A DNA stretch of 64,000 nt, from contig NZ_QRAN01000014.1 in assembly GCF_003457605.1 (NCBI RefSeq), positions 1 to 64,000 on the forward strand. The letters are read 5' to 3'. The stretch comes from Seongchinamella sediminis (GTDB lineage Bacteria > Pseudomonadota > Gammaproteobacteria > Pseudomonadales > Halieaceae). The notes under the pieces are model-generated. The model saw only the letters and a list, made by a program, of their open reading frames with translations. It made no database searches and was not told the DNA's origin. Within the stretch, counting starts at the first letter, position 1; every line of letters begins with the position of its first letter. This document shows, in pieces, positions 20,222 through 29,152 of the stretch. The translations under genes were made by a program, and so were the position numbers.

Positions 20222-22078
20222 ATGCCCCAACACATCGCCCTGAAGGATCCTCACCGGGAGTCCCGGATATACAGTGCGAGAACCGTGGCTGCCGTGCTTG
20301 TGGTGCTGGCCCTGCTGGGCGTGATTCTGGCCCGCTACCACAGCCTGCAAATCACCGAATACGAGGTCTACCGTACCCAGTCGGAGAGCAACCGGGTAAA
20401 GCTCCAGCCGCTGCCTCCCAAGCGTGGCCTGATCTATGACCGCAATGGCGTGCTGCTGGCGGATAACCGGCCCAGCTTCAGCCTCTCGGTGATCAAGGAG
20501 CGGGTGCCTGACCTGGATGCTACCGTGGCGCAATTGCAGGCGCTGGTCCCGATCTCCACCAATCAGCTGGAGAAGTTTCAGGAGCGGCTGCAGCGCCGGC
20601 GCCCCTACGAAGCCGTGCCCCTGCGCTTTCGCCTGACCGAGGAGGAGCGTGCAGTACTGGCGGTAAACCGCTATCGACTGCCCGGGGTGGTGGTGGAGGC
20701 CCAGCTGTTGCGGCACTACCCCCACGGCGAACTGTTCTCGCACGCCCTGGGCTACGTTGGCCGTATCAACGAGAGGGAGGCCTTCGAGCTCGATGAGACC
20801 GACTATCGGGGCACCTTCCACATCGGCAAGGTCGGGGTGGAGAAGTATTACGAGGACCAGCTTCACGGCTCGGTCGGTTACCAGAATGTCGAAACCAACG
20901 CCCACGGGCGGGTGTTGCGGGTCCTGGAGCGTCACTTGCCAGTCCCCGGCGACGACCTCACCCTGCACCTGGACATAGAGGTACAGAAGGCCGCCTACGA
21001 GGCACTGGGCGAGCAGCGTGGGGCGGTGGTCGCCATCGATCCTTTGACCGGCGGAGTGCTGGCCCTGGTCTCGACGCCGGGCTTTGACAGCAACCTGTTT
21101 GTCAACGGCATCAGCAGCAAGGATTACAGTGCCCTGCGTGACTCTCCGGATGTGCCACTGTTCAACCGGGCGGTCCAGGGGCAGTATCCGCCGGGGTCGA
21201 CCATCAAGCCGATGATGGGCATGGCGGGCCTGGAGTCCGGACTGGTGACGCCGGAAACCACGGTGCCGGATCCCGGCTGGTACCGCCTGCCCGGCGATTC
21301 CCACCGCTACCGGGACTGGATATTGCGCATCCGCGGGACCGGGCACGCGCCGGAGGTGGCGCTTAAAATGGCCATCGCAGAATCCTGTGATACCTACTTC
21401 TACGACCTGGGCAGGCGCCTGACCATCGATCGAATGGCCGAGTACCTGGCGCCTTTTGGCCTGGGGGACCGCACCGGTGTCGATACCACCAACGAGCGCC
21501 GGGGCGTGCTGCCCTCCACGGACTGGAAACGGGGTGCGCTTAACCAGCCCTGGTACCCGGGGGAGACCATCAGCGCCAGTATTGGCCAGGGCTACATGCT
21601 GACCACCCCGATGCAACTGGCGGCGGCCACCAGCGTGCTGGCGAGTCGGGGCGAACGGCGGATACCGCGCCTGGTCAAATCGGTTAACGGCGAGCCGGTG
21701 GCGGCACCGGTGCTTGAGCCCATGCAGGCCAGTGACGAAAACTGGGATGCGGTGGTTGAAGGCATGCTGGAGGTGATCCACGGCAAACGGGGTACGGCCA
21801 AGGCCCTGGCCAAGGGCATTCGCTACCAGATGGCGGGCAAGACCGGCACCGCCCAGGTGATCGGCATCGCCCAGAACGCGGTTTACAAGGAAGACGAGGT
21901 GGACGAGAGACACCGTCACCACGGCCTGTTCATCGCCTTTGCGCCGGCCGAGGCGCCGACCATAGCCGTCGCTATTATCGTCGAAAATGGCGGTGGCAGC
22001 TCCGCCGCCTCGCCCATTGCCCGCCGGGTGATCGACACCTGGCTTTACGGCAGCAGCGACTTCGAGGATCCCGCCTGA
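20222..22078 (+). CDS. mrdA: Penicillin-binding protein 2 (elongasome transpeptidase)
   Basis: A class B PBP that cross-links peptidoglycan during rod elongation together with RodA. It has 618 residues: a short cytoplasmic N-terminus, one transmembrane segment (TVAAVLVVLALLGVILARY), the dimerisation domain starting KRGLIYDRNGVLLADN, and the transpeptidase domain. Active-site motifs are SxxK near residue 326 (PPGSTIKPM), an SxN-equivalent SCD, and KTGTAQ near residue 540. Its stop overlaps the rodA ATG by one base. Confidence 0.96.
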   Translation: MPQHIALKDPHRESRIYSARTVAAVLVVLALLGVILARYHSLQITEYEVYRTQSESNRVKLQPLPPKRGLIYDRNGVLLADNRPSFSLSVIKERVPDLDATVAQLQALVPISTNQLEKFQERLQRRRPYEAVPLRFRLTEEERAVLAVNRYRLPGVVVEAQLLRHYPHGELFSHALGYVGRINEREAFELDETDYRGTFHIGKVGVEKYYEDQLHGSVGYQNVETNAHGRVLRVLERHLPVPGDDLTLHLDIEVQKAAYEALGEQRGAVVAIDPLTGGVLALVSTPGFDSNLFVNGISSKDYSALRDSPDVPLFNRAVQGQYPPGSTIKPMMGMAGLESGLVTPETTVPDPGWYRLPGDSHRYRDWILRIRGTGHAPEVALKMAIAESCDTYFYDLGRRLTIDRMAEYLAPFGLGDRTGVDTTNERRGVLPSTDWKRGALNQPWYPGETISASIGQGYMLTTPMQLAAATSVLASRGERRIPRLVKSVNGEPVAAPVLEPMQASDENWDAVVEGMLEVIHGKRGTAKALAKGIRYQMAGKTGTAQVIGIAQNAVYKEDEVDERHRHHGLFIAFAPAEAPTIAVAIIVENGGGSSAASPIARRVIDTWLYGSSDFEDPA

Positions 22079-23220
22079 TGGGTGACTACGTTCGCCAGAT
22101 GCCCCACCAGGGCAGCGCCGACCTGGCCCGTCCACCCAGTGCCGCCAGCCGGATGCATATCGATGTCCCGCTGCTGCTGTTGCTGTTGGCGCTGACTGCC
22201 TACGGTCTGTTCGTGCTGTACAGCGCCTCCGGCCAGAGTATGGACGCGGTGATTCGCCAGGGTCGCTACTTTGTCGTCGCTTACCTGGTAATGATTCTCG
22301 GCGCGCAGGTCAGCCTGCAGCGCTATACCCGCTGGGCGCCGTGGCTTTACCTGGTCGGCGTTGGCACCCTGGTGGCGGTGATGTTTTTCGGCGTTGGCGC
22401 CAAGGGCGCCCAGCGCTGGCTGCAGGTGGGCGGCTTTCGCTTCCAGCCCTCGGAAATCATGAAGCTGGTGGTGCCCATGGCGGTGGCCTGGTACCTGGCC
22501 GACCGCATACTGCCGCCGCGGTTCAAGTATGTCTGTGTTGCCCTGGTGCTGGTGGCGCTACCCGCGGGGCTGATCCTGCAGCAGCCGGACCTTGGTACGT
22601 CCCTGCTGATCGCGGCCAGTGGCCTGTTTGTGCTGTTCATGGCGGGTATTGGCTGGCGCTATATCTGGGGGGCCGTGCTGTTGGGTATTGCCTCGGCCTG
22701 GCCAGCGTGGATGTTCGTCCTCAAGGACTACCAGAAACAGCGCATTCTGACCATGCTCAATCCCGAGAGCGATAAACTGGGCGCGGGCTGGAATATTATC
22801 CAGTCCAAGACCGCCATCGGCTCCGGCGGCTGGGAGGGCAAGGGCTGGTTGTCCGGCACCCAGTCCCAGCTCGATTTCCTGCCGGAAAGCCATACCGACT
22901 TCATTATCGCGGTGCTGGCGGAAGAGTTCGGCCTGCGCGGGGTGCTGGTGCTGCTGGCCCTGTACCTGTTGATACTGATGCGCGGTTTCTGGATCGGGGT
23001 CCAGGCGCAGAGCAGCTTCGGGCGGATGATGGCGGGCAGCCTGACCCTGACTTTTTTCGTTTACATCTTTGTTAACATGGGCATGGTAGCGGGGCTGCTG
23101 CCGGTGGTGGGCGTGCCCCTGCCGCTGGTCAGCGCCGGCGGAACCTCCGTGGTCACCCTCATGGCCGGTTTTGGCATACTCATGGCGGTCAGTACTGAAA
23201 AACGCATGGTGGTCCACTAA
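22078..23220 (+). CDS. rodA: Rod shape-determining glycan polymerase RodA
   Basis: A SEDS-family peptidoglycan glycosyltransferase, the partner of PBP2. It has 380 residues with about ten membrane segments. Hallmarks: FQPSEIMKLVVPMAVAWYLADR, QQPDLGTSLLIAASG, the long periplasmic loop with KGWLSGTQSQLDFLPESHTDFI, and the C-terminal GLLPVVGVPLPLVSAGGTS. It begins on the mrdA stop codon. Confidence 0.96.
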   Translation: MGDYVRQMPHQGSADLARPPSAASRMHIDVPLLLLLLALTAYGLFVLYSASGQSMDAVIRQGRYFVVAYLVMILGAQVSLQRYTRWAPWLYLVGVGTLVAVMFFGVGAKGAQRWLQVGGFRFQPSEIMKLVVPMAVAWYLADRILPPRFKYVCVALVLVALPAGLILQQPDLGTSLLIAASGLFVLFMAGIGWRYIWGAVLLGIASAWPAWMFVLKDYQKQRILTMLNPESDKLGAGWNIIQSKTAIGSGGWEGKGWLSGTQSQLDFLPESHTDFIIAVLAEEFGLRGVLVLLALYLLILMRGFWIGVQAQSSFGRMMAGSLTLTFFVYIFVNMGMVAGLLPVVGVPLPLVSAGGTSVVTLMAGFGILMAVSTEKRMVVH

Positions 23221-23254
23221 TGCCCACCCTGCAAAACCTGAAAGAGCGTTTAAT

Positions 23255-24253
23255 ATGCATAAATTCCTGAGTCGGTCCCTGCTTGCCTGCACCTGCCTGT
23301 GGTCTGCCATCTCCTGCGCCGAAGACCAGAATTACCTGGCCAATCCGGCGGCGGTGGTGGTTATGGATGAACTGGTCAGCGAGGAAGGCTTCGACCGGCA
23401 ATCGCTGGAGGCTATTTTTGCCGCTGCCTATCGCCAGCAGTCCATCCTCGACGCCATGTCGCGGCCGGCGGAGAAAACCAAGGCCTGGTACGAGTACCGC
23501 GAGATATTTATTAACGACAAGCGCATTGACCAGGGCGTTGACTTCTACCGCGAGCACCGGGACACGCTGGAGCGGGCCGAGCGGGAGACGGGGGTGCCGG
23601 CGGCAATCATTGTGGCCATCATCGGTGTGGAGACCTACTACGGGCGCATTGCCGGTAGCTATCGGGTGATCGACGCGCTAACCACGCTGGCCTTCGATTA
23701 CCCGCGGCGCTCCGAATTCTTCACCGGGGAATTGAAGCACTACCTCATCCTGACCCGCGACCAGGGCATGGACCCGCTGGCGCTGAAAGGCTCCTATGCC
23801 GGCGCCATGGGCTACGGCCAGTTCATGCCCAGTAGTTACCGGAGTTACGCGATCGACTTTGACAGCGACGACAAAGCGGACATCTGGAACAATCCGGTGG
23901 ACGCGATCGGCAGTGTCGCCAACTATTTCAAGGCCCATGGCTGGACACCGGGGGCCGAGGTTGTCGTTGCCGCCCGGACAGCGGGAGAAGTCCCGGAGGA
24001 AATGATGAGTCGCGGTCGCCAGCTCAAGCCACGCTTCACGGTGGCCGAGTTTGCAGCCGCCGGGCTGGTGCCCGTTAGCGATGCCGACCCCGCCGCCGAG
24101 GCCATTGGTATTGAATTCGAGCTCGCCGATGGCATGGAATACTGGTTGGGCCTGCACAACTTTTACGTCATTACCCGCTATAACCACAGTGCCATGTACG
24201 CCATGAGCGTCTACCAGCTGAGCCAGCATATTGCCGCGGGGGTCGCGGAGTGA
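23255..24253 (+). CDS. mltB: Membrane-bound lytic murein transglycosylase B
   Basis: Cleaves the glycan backbone of peptidoglycan to 1,6-anhydromuropeptides. The start chosen is ATG 23255 (MHKFLSRSLLACTCLWS), giving 332 residues; an open frame reaching back into rodA is not used. The N-terminus is a signal sequence. SAISC could be a relaxed lipobox, so lipoprotein status is likely but not certain. The catalytic glutamate is in IIGVETYYGR, followed by MGYGQFMPSSYRSYA, both typical of family 3 lytic transglycosylases. Its stop overlaps the rlpA start. Confidence 0.93.
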   Translation: MHKFLSRSLLACTCLWSAISCAEDQNYLANPAAVVVMDELVSEEGFDRQSLEAIFAAAYRQQSILDAMSRPAEKTKAWYEYREIFINDKRIDQGVDFYREHRDTLERAERETGVPAAIIVAIIGVETYYGRIAGSYRVIDALTTLAFDYPRRSEFFTGELKHYLILTRDQGMDPLALKGSYAGAMGYGQFMPSSYRSYAIDFDSDDKADIWNNPVDAIGSVANYFKAHGWTPGAEVVVAARTAGEVPEEMMSRGRQLKPRFTVAEFAAAGLVPVSDADPAAEAIGIEFELADGMEYWLGLHNFYVITRYNHSAMYAMSVYQLSQHIAAGVAE

Positions 24254-25068
24254 TGCTGCGTTTGCTGGCACTGTTGTCGCTCGCGGGGGTGGTCCTCCTG
24301 CATGGCTGCTCCTCGCCCAAAGGCAAGAACGGCGATGCCTACCAGGCAAGCCGCTATTCCCAGGCGCAGGACACTGCCCCGCTGCGGCACATAGGCCCGG
24401 ACGCAGTGCAGGACGCCGTTCCCAGGGCGGATCCCATTCTCGCCGTGGGTAACAAGAGCCCCTACACAGTCAACGGGGTGAGCTATGAGATTCTCGAGGA
24501 TTACCGCAATTACCGGGAGCGGGGCACCGCCTCCTGGTACGGCAGCAAGTTCCACGGCCACGAAACCTCCAACGGTGAAATCTTCGACCTGTACGCCGCT
24601 TCCGCCGCCCACAAGACCCTGCCCATACCCAGCTATGCCCGGGTGACGAACCTGGCCAATGGTCGCAGTGTCGTGGTGCGGGTGAATGACCGCGGCCCGT
24701 TCCACGGCGATCGCCTTATCGATCTGTCGTACGGTGCGGCGGTAAAACTGGGGTATATGGAGCATGGCACCGCCGAGGTGGAGGTCGAGGTGCTGAACAT
24801 TGCCGGTGTTGACGACCGGCGCGACGCGCCGGGCACCCACTACCGATTCCTGCAACTGGGCGCGTTTGGCGCCGAGTCCTCGGCCCGCAGGCTGCAGGGT
24901 GAATTGCAGGCCTTCCTGCAGGTGCCGGTTTCCGTGTCCCAGGTCGATGCCAGCGGCACACTGCTGTACCGTGTCCGGGTGGGGCCGGTCGCCAGCGCCG
25001 ACCAACTGGCCCTGGTGCAGCAGCAGCTGCGCGACGGCGGCTACCCGGCGGGACAGCCGTTGCCCTGA
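24253..25068 (+). CDS. rlpA: Septal ring lytic transglycosylase RlpA
   Basis: A lipoprotein that cuts denuded glycan strands and acts at the septum. Residues 1-18 form a lipoprotein signal ending LLHGC. The double-psi beta-barrel domain spans about 85-180 (GTASWYGSKFHGHETSNGE and VVVRVNDRGPFHGDRLIDLSYGAA, with the catalytic-type Asp and Glu). A C-terminal SPOR domain at about 195-265 (HYRFLQLGAFGAESSARRLQ) would bind septal peptidoglycan. The ATG at 24253 lies on the mltB TGA; a GTG one codon upstream is also possible. Confidence 0.93.
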   Translation: MLRLLALLSLAGVVLLHGCSSPKGKNGDAYQASRYSQAQDTAPLRHIGPDAVQDAVPRADPILAVGNKSPYTVNGVSYEILEDYRNYRERGTASWYGSKFHGHETSNGEIFDLYAASAAHKTLPIPSYARVTNLANGRSVVVRVNDRGPFHGDRLIDLSYGAAVKLGYMEHGTAEVEVEVLNIAGVDDRRDAPGTHYRFLQLGAFGAESSARRLQGELQAFLQVPVSVSQVDASGTLLYRVRVGPVASADQLALVQQQLRDGGYPAGQPLP

Positions 25069-25168
25069 CCTCCGCCGGGCCCGCCGGGCGGGCCGCCAGC
25101 TTCCTGTTGGCAGGCGCATGCGTTACCATTCCCCGCGTATTCAGCAACACTTCCACGGTCCCATTCCT

Positions 25169-26332
25169 ATGATTCGATATCCCCTGGTCCTGCTTCTGGC
25201 GCTATTCACCCTCGCTGCCCAGGCTGTCTCCATTGTGCCTTCGCCCCCGCAACTGGGCGCCAAGGCCTATCTCCTGGTAGACGCCGAGAGCGGCGCGGTG
25301 CTCGCCGAGCACAATGCCGATATGCCCCTGCCACCGGCGAGCCTGACCAAAATGATGACCAGCTACGTCCTGGCTACCGAAATTAACGAGGGCAGGGTGG
25401 CCGACGCAGATATGGTGGCCATCAGCGAGAACGCCTGGTCCCAGAACCCGATCTTTGCCGGCTCATCACTGATGTGGATCGAGCCGGGCAAAGACGTCAG
25501 CATCGAGGATCTGCAGCGGGGCATTATCATTTCTTCCGGTAACGACGCCACGGTGGCGGTGGCCGAGCATCTGGCGGGCAGCGAGGCGGTATTCGCTGAA
25601 ATGATGAACAGTCACGCCGAGAAGCTGGGTATGGTTGACACCTATTATGTAAATTCCCATGGCCTGCCCCATCCCGATCACGTCACCACCGCCCGCGACC
25701 TGGCGACCCTGGCCCGGGCAATGATCAAGGACCACCCCGAGCAGTACGCGATCTACAAGGAGCGCGAGTTCACCTACAACGGTATCACCCAGTACAACCG
25801 CAACAGCCTGCTGGCGGAAGACCCCACCGTGGACGGGCTCAAGACCGGCCATACCCAGGAGGCGGGGTATTGCCTGGTGGCCTCGGCAGAACGCCGGGAC
25901 ATGCGCCTGATTTCGGTGGTGATGGGCACCCGCTCAACCAGCGCGCGCAAGAATGACACCCGCAGCCTGCTGAACTACGGCTTCCGCTTCTTCGAAACCA
26001 GCACCGTCTTCGAAGCGGGCCAGGAACTGGAAAAACCCCGCATCTGGAAGGGGCAGGAAGACTACCTGCCCGTGGGCATCCTCGAGGACACCGTACTGAC
26101 CCTGCCCCGGGGCAAGAAAGCGCATCTCGCCACCAGCGTGGAACTCAAGCCCAATATCGAGGCACCGGTGGCCGTGGGCGATGAACTCGGCACGGTGGTA
26201 TTGAGCCTTGACGGGGAGACGGTATACCGGGGTCCGGTGTTGGCGCTGGCGGCGGTAGAGCCCGGCGGCTTTTTCGCCCGCCTGTGGGATATGCTGCTGA
26301 TGTGGATCGCCAGCCTGTTCACCGTCAGTTGA
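25169..26332 (+). CDS. dacA: D-alanyl-D-alanine carboxypeptidase (PBP5/6 family)
   Basis: A class C PBP that trims the terminal D-Ala from pentapeptides. The ATG at 25169 gives 387 residues with a cleavable signal peptide (MIRYPLVLLLALFTLAAQA). Active-site motifs: SLTK (S58 and K61), SGN in IISSGNDATVA, and KTG in DGLKTGHTQEAG. A C-terminal beta domain is followed by an amphipathic/hydrophobic tail (RLWDMLLMWIASLF) for membrane attachment. It is followed 11 bases later by ybeD, the usual neighbour. Confidence 0.96.
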   Translation: MIRYPLVLLLALFTLAAQAVSIVPSPPQLGAKAYLLVDAESGAVLAEHNADMPLPPASLTKMMTSYVLATEINEGRVADADMVAISENAWSQNPIFAGSSLMWIEPGKDVSIEDLQRGIIISSGNDATVAVAEHLAGSEAVFAEMMNSHAEKLGMVDTYYVNSHGLPHPDHVTTARDLATLARAMIKDHPEQYAIYKEREFTYNGITQYNRNSLLAEDPTVDGLKTGHTQEAGYCLVASAERRDMRLISVVMGTRSTSARKNDTRSLLNYGFRFFETSTVFEAGQELEKPRIWKGQEDYLPVGILEDTVLTLPRGKKAHLATSVELKPNIEAPVAVGDELGTVVLSLDGETVYRGPVLALAAVEPGGFFARLWDMLLMWIASLFTVS

Positions 26333-26343
26333 GGGAGCCCGCC

Positions 26344-26613
26344 ATGAGTGAACAGGAACCACCCAGGATAGAATTTCCCTGCGATTACCCGATCAAGGTG
26401 CTGGGCCGCAGGAGTGACGAGTTTCGCGGCATTATCCTCGAGGTATTCGAGCGCCATGCGCCGGGCTTTGACCAGCAGACGATTACCGTGAAGGACAGCG
26501 CCAAGGGCACCTTTACCTCCCTGACCATTACCATTACCGCGACCGGCAAGGAACAGCTGGAGGCCCTGCACCAGGACCTGCTGGCCACCGGTCATGTGCA
26601 AATGGTGATCTAG
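26344..26613 (+). CDS. ybeD: YbeD/DUF493 family protein
   Basis: An 89-residue ACT-like small protein, recognised by [17 protein letters not shown], the central [16 protein letters not shown] and the C-terminal TGHVQMVI. Its role is not established; it is almost always found between dacA and lipB, which suggests a link with envelope or lipoate metabolism. The ATG at 26344 has GAGGGAG upstream. Confidence 0.92.
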   Translation: MSEQEPPRIEFPCDYPIKVLGRRSDEFRGIILEVFERHAPGFDQQTITVKDSAKGTFTSLTITITATGKEQLEALHQDLLATGHVQMVI

Positions 26614-26623
26614 CGGTGCCCTG

Positions 26624-27235
26624 GTGACTGCAGTTGTCCGCAGGCTGGGGCTGGCCGAGTACCAGCCGGTGCTGGATGCCATGCGCGAATTCACCGACCA
26701 GCGCGATGAGAACACGGCCGATGAGCTGTGGCTGCTGCAGCATCCCCGGGTTTTTACCCAGGGCCAGGCAGGCAAGGCCGAGCATGTGCTGGCCCCCGGC
26801 GACATCCCGGTCATCCAGGTGGACCGCGGCGGCCAGGTAACCTACCACGGCCCCGGCCAGTGGGTGATATACCTGCTGGTGGATCTCAAGCGCCGCGGGC
26901 TGGGGGTGCGGGCGCTGGTCACCCTGATTGAGACCGCCATTGTGCGTCTGCTCGCCGAGTACGACATCGATGCGGCCCCCCGGGCAGACGCGCCGGGGGT
27001 CTATGTCGACGGTGACAAGATCGCGTCCCTCGGACTGCGGGTGCGGCGTGGCTGCAGCTATCACGGCCTGTCGCTCAATGTGGATATGGATCTGGAACCC
27101 TTCGGCCGGATCAACCCCTGTGGTCACGCGGGCCTGCAGGTTACCTCCATGGCCCGGCTGCTGGCCGGCCAGGATATCGCGCTGGACCCGGTGGGGGAGC
27201 GCCTGCTGGAAATTCTTGAGGAGGCCCTTGGCTAG
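26624..27235 (+). CDS. lipB: Lipoyl(octanoyl) transferase
   Basis: Moves octanoyl groups from ACP to lipoyl domains of dehydrogenase complexes. It has 203 residues. Motifs: [10 protein letters not shown]-like [14 protein letters not shown], the active-site [14 protein letters not shown] near residue 68, the conserved lysine in [24 protein letters not shown], and [14 protein letters not shown] with the catalytic cysteine. The start is GTG. The usual next gene, lipA, is missing here; instead lipB overlaps the end of the convergent regA by four bases. Confidence 0.95.
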   Translation: MTAVVRRLGLAEYQPVLDAMREFTDQRDENTADELWLLQHPRVFTQGQAGKAEHVLAPGDIPVIQVDRGGQVTYHGPGQWVIYLLVDLKRRGLGVRALVTLIETAIVRLLAEYDIDAAPRADAPGVYVDGDKIASLGLRVRRGCSYHGLSLNVDMDLEPFGRINPCGHAGLQVTSMARLLAGQDIALDPVGERLLEILEEALG

Positions 27236-27762
27236 CGCTTTACCGGGCGTTTCTGCAGTTTGCGCTGCAGGGTGCGCCGGTGCATGCCCAGGGCCCGCGC
27301 CGTGGCCGAGATATTGCCGCTGTTGTCATTGAGCACGCGCTGGATGTGCTCCCACTCCAGCCGCTCCACGGAAATCGGCTCCGCCGGTATCTCGGCCTCT
27401 GCGCCCTCGTTGCGCTCCTCGAAGGCCGCCAGCACCTCGTCGATGCTTGCCGGTTTGCACAGGTAGTTGCAGGCCCCGGATTTGGTTGCCTCCACCGCGG
27501 TGGCGATGCTGGAGTAGCCGGTCAGGACCACCAGTTTTGCCCCGGGGGCGGCGGCCAGCAACCGGGGTAACACCACCAGCCCGGATACCTCGGGCATGTT
27601 CAGGTCCAGCACGATGTAATCCGGCTGGAACCCGTCGCAGGCCGCTTCCGCTGCTGCGGCGCTGTGACAGCAGCAGACCTGGAAGTCGCGGCGCGCCAGG
27701 CCTCGCTGCATGACCGCAGTAAAGGTCTGGTCATCGTCGACCAGCAGAATTCGCTTACTCAT
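27232..27762 (-). CDS. regA: Redox response regulator of the RegA/PrrA/RoxR family
   Basis: A 176-residue regulator: a receiver domain (residues 1-120) with D53 as phosphoacceptor, acidic D10/D11 and K103, an Ala/Glu-rich linker, and a Fis-type helix-turn-helix at 140-176 ([37 protein letters not shown]). That C-terminal helix-turn-helix is the nearly invariant DNA-binding motif of the RegA/PrrA/ActR family, which controls respiration, carbon fixation and redox genes. The ATG at 27762 overlaps the end of regB. Its stop overlaps the convergent lipB stop. Confidence 0.93.
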   Translation of the reverse strand: MSKRILLVDDDQTFTAVMQRGLARRDFQVCCCHSAAAAEAACDGFQPDYIVLDLNMPEVSGLVVLPRLLAAAPGAKLVVLTGYSSIATAVEATKSGACNYLCKPASIDEVLAAFEERNEGAEAEIPAEPISVERLEWEHIQRVLNDNSGNISATARALGMHRRTLQRKLQKRPVKR

Positions 27763-29002
27763 GACGGTCCTCGAACAATGGCAGGTAGAGCGTCGCAATC
27801 GCACCCTGGTCCGGGGCGTTGCGCAGTTCGATGCGGCCACCGAAGCGCTCGACAGTGGCATGGCTCAGCAGCAGGCCGATTCCGAGCCCGGTGAGACTGG
27901 CGCGTATCGTCGGCTTGCCGATATCCGTCAGCAGCTCTGGTGCAATGCCGCTGCCCCAGTCCCTGATACAGATCTTCGCTTCCCGGTCACTCCAGTCATA
28001 ACGGGCTTCGATCCGGGACGAGCCGGCATCGGCGGCGTTGTTGAGCAGGTTTTCCAGCGCCTGGGCCAGGGTCGGGTCCTGGTTGACCGGCGGAGCCTGG
28101 CCCTTGTCGGGGCCGATAACCTGGTAACTGACGCCGGGGCGGCGCACCGCCCAGCGCTCGACCGTGGTGGTGACGAAGCTGTCGAGGGCGGCCGGACTGC
28201 TGCGGCCTGCACTGCCGTGTTCGGCGGTGCGGCTGAGCCTGCCGAGGGTTTTCCGGCATTCGCCGATTTGCTGCTGTAACAGTCGGCAGTCCTCCCGGGT
28301 CTGTGCTGGCAAGGCCTCATCTGCCAGCATTTCGTCCACCAGCACGGTCATGGTCGACAGCGGCGTACCCAGTTCGTGAGCGGTGCCCGCGGCCAGGCTG
28401 GCCACCGCCATTATCTGGTCGCTGCGCAGCCGCTGTTCCCGTTGCGCCACTGCCCGGCTTTCCTGCAGACGCAGCTGAGCCCCCATGCGCACCACGAAAT
28501 AGGTGATTAGCCCGGCGCTGAAAAGGAAGTTGAACCACATGCCCAGGATGTGCACATTGGCGCTGCTGTCGTGATGCATGCCGGCGTGGGGAGTGAACAG
28601 CTGGAAGGGCCGGTAATAGTACAGCAGCAGGCTGTAGGCGCCGAGGGAGGCCCCCGCCACCAGCCAGGTATAGCGCCAGGGCAGGACGGCGGCGGAGATG
28701 ACCAGGGGCACGATGTAATAGGAAATGAAAGGGTTGTTGGCGCCGCCGGTAAAGTACATCAGCGCCGACCAGATCAGCACGTCCAGCAGCAGCTGGGCGA
28801 GGAACTCGCCGTCGGAGACCGGCCACGGCTGGTGGGTGCGCCAGAAACTGGCCACGGTCAACAGGCCCAGGGCGGCCAGGCTCACGGTCATGCCCAGCAG
28901 GTCCTCGGTGGTGCCGTTGACCAGCAACACATAGCACAGTACGCCGATCTGCCCGAGCAGGGCGATTGAGCGAATGATCAGCAGGCTGCGCAGGTTCTCC
29001 AT
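27755..29002 (-). CDS. regB: Redox sensor histidine kinase of the RegB/PrrB/RoxS family
   Basis: A 415-residue kinase with about six N-terminal membrane segments (residues 5-172). The quinone-site motif GGANNPF is at 86-92 in a periplasmic loop. The H-box ASLAAGTAHELGTPLSTM has H209, and the ATP domain shows ENLLNNAADAGS, DWGSGI and GLGIGLLLSHATVERFGG. C249 in QIGECRKTLG is at the position of the redox-active cysteine of RegB (Cys265 in Rhodobacter). The ATG at 29002 is the family start. It is co-transcribed with regA, with an 8-base overlap. The signal is expected to be ubiquinone redox state. Confidence 0.93.
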   Translation of the reverse strand: MENLRSLLIIRSIALLGQIGVLCYVLLVNGTTEDLLGMTVSLAALGLLTVASFWRTHQPWPVSDGEFLAQLLLDVLIWSALMYFTGGANNPFISYYIVPLVISAAVLPWRYTWLVAGASLGAYSLLLYYYRPFQLFTPHAGMHHDSSANVHILGMWFNFLFSAGLITYFVVRMGAQLRLQESRAVAQREQRLRSDQIMAVASLAAGTAHELGTPLSTMTVLVDEMLADEALPAQTREDCRLLQQQIGECRKTLGRLSRTAEHGSAGRSSPAALDSFVTTTVERWAVRRPGVSYQVIGPDKGQAPPVNQDPTLAQALENLLNNAADAGSSRIEARYDWSDREAKICIRDWGSGIAPELLTDIGKPTIRASLTGLGIGLLLSHATVERFGGRIELRNAPDQGAIATLYLPLFEDRHE

Positions 29003-29045
29003 GGCGGGAGAGTGTTTTTCGGGAATTGTCCTGTTCACCCGGGTG

Positions 29046-29126
29046 ATTATACGGTGGTGGTCCTGGCGATTGCAGGGGCATAATGCCGCAGGCGGCATTT
29101 CGGCGACGGACCGATAGGCGTATAAT
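29046..29126. promoter_or_regulatory. Divergent -10 elements of regBA and prfC
   Basis: TATAAT reads on the minus strand at 29051-29046 toward regB, and on the plus strand at 29121-29126 toward prfC. Neither has a good -35 at the normal distance, so only the -10 hexamers are supported. Confidence 0.4.
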
Positions 29127-29152
29127 CCGCGCTTTTTCACCGGAATCCCCCC

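Noticed and set aside
20120-22135. A 671-codon minus-strand frame opposite mrdA
   Set aside because: mrdA on the plus strand has all active-site motifs; the minus frame is a shadow.
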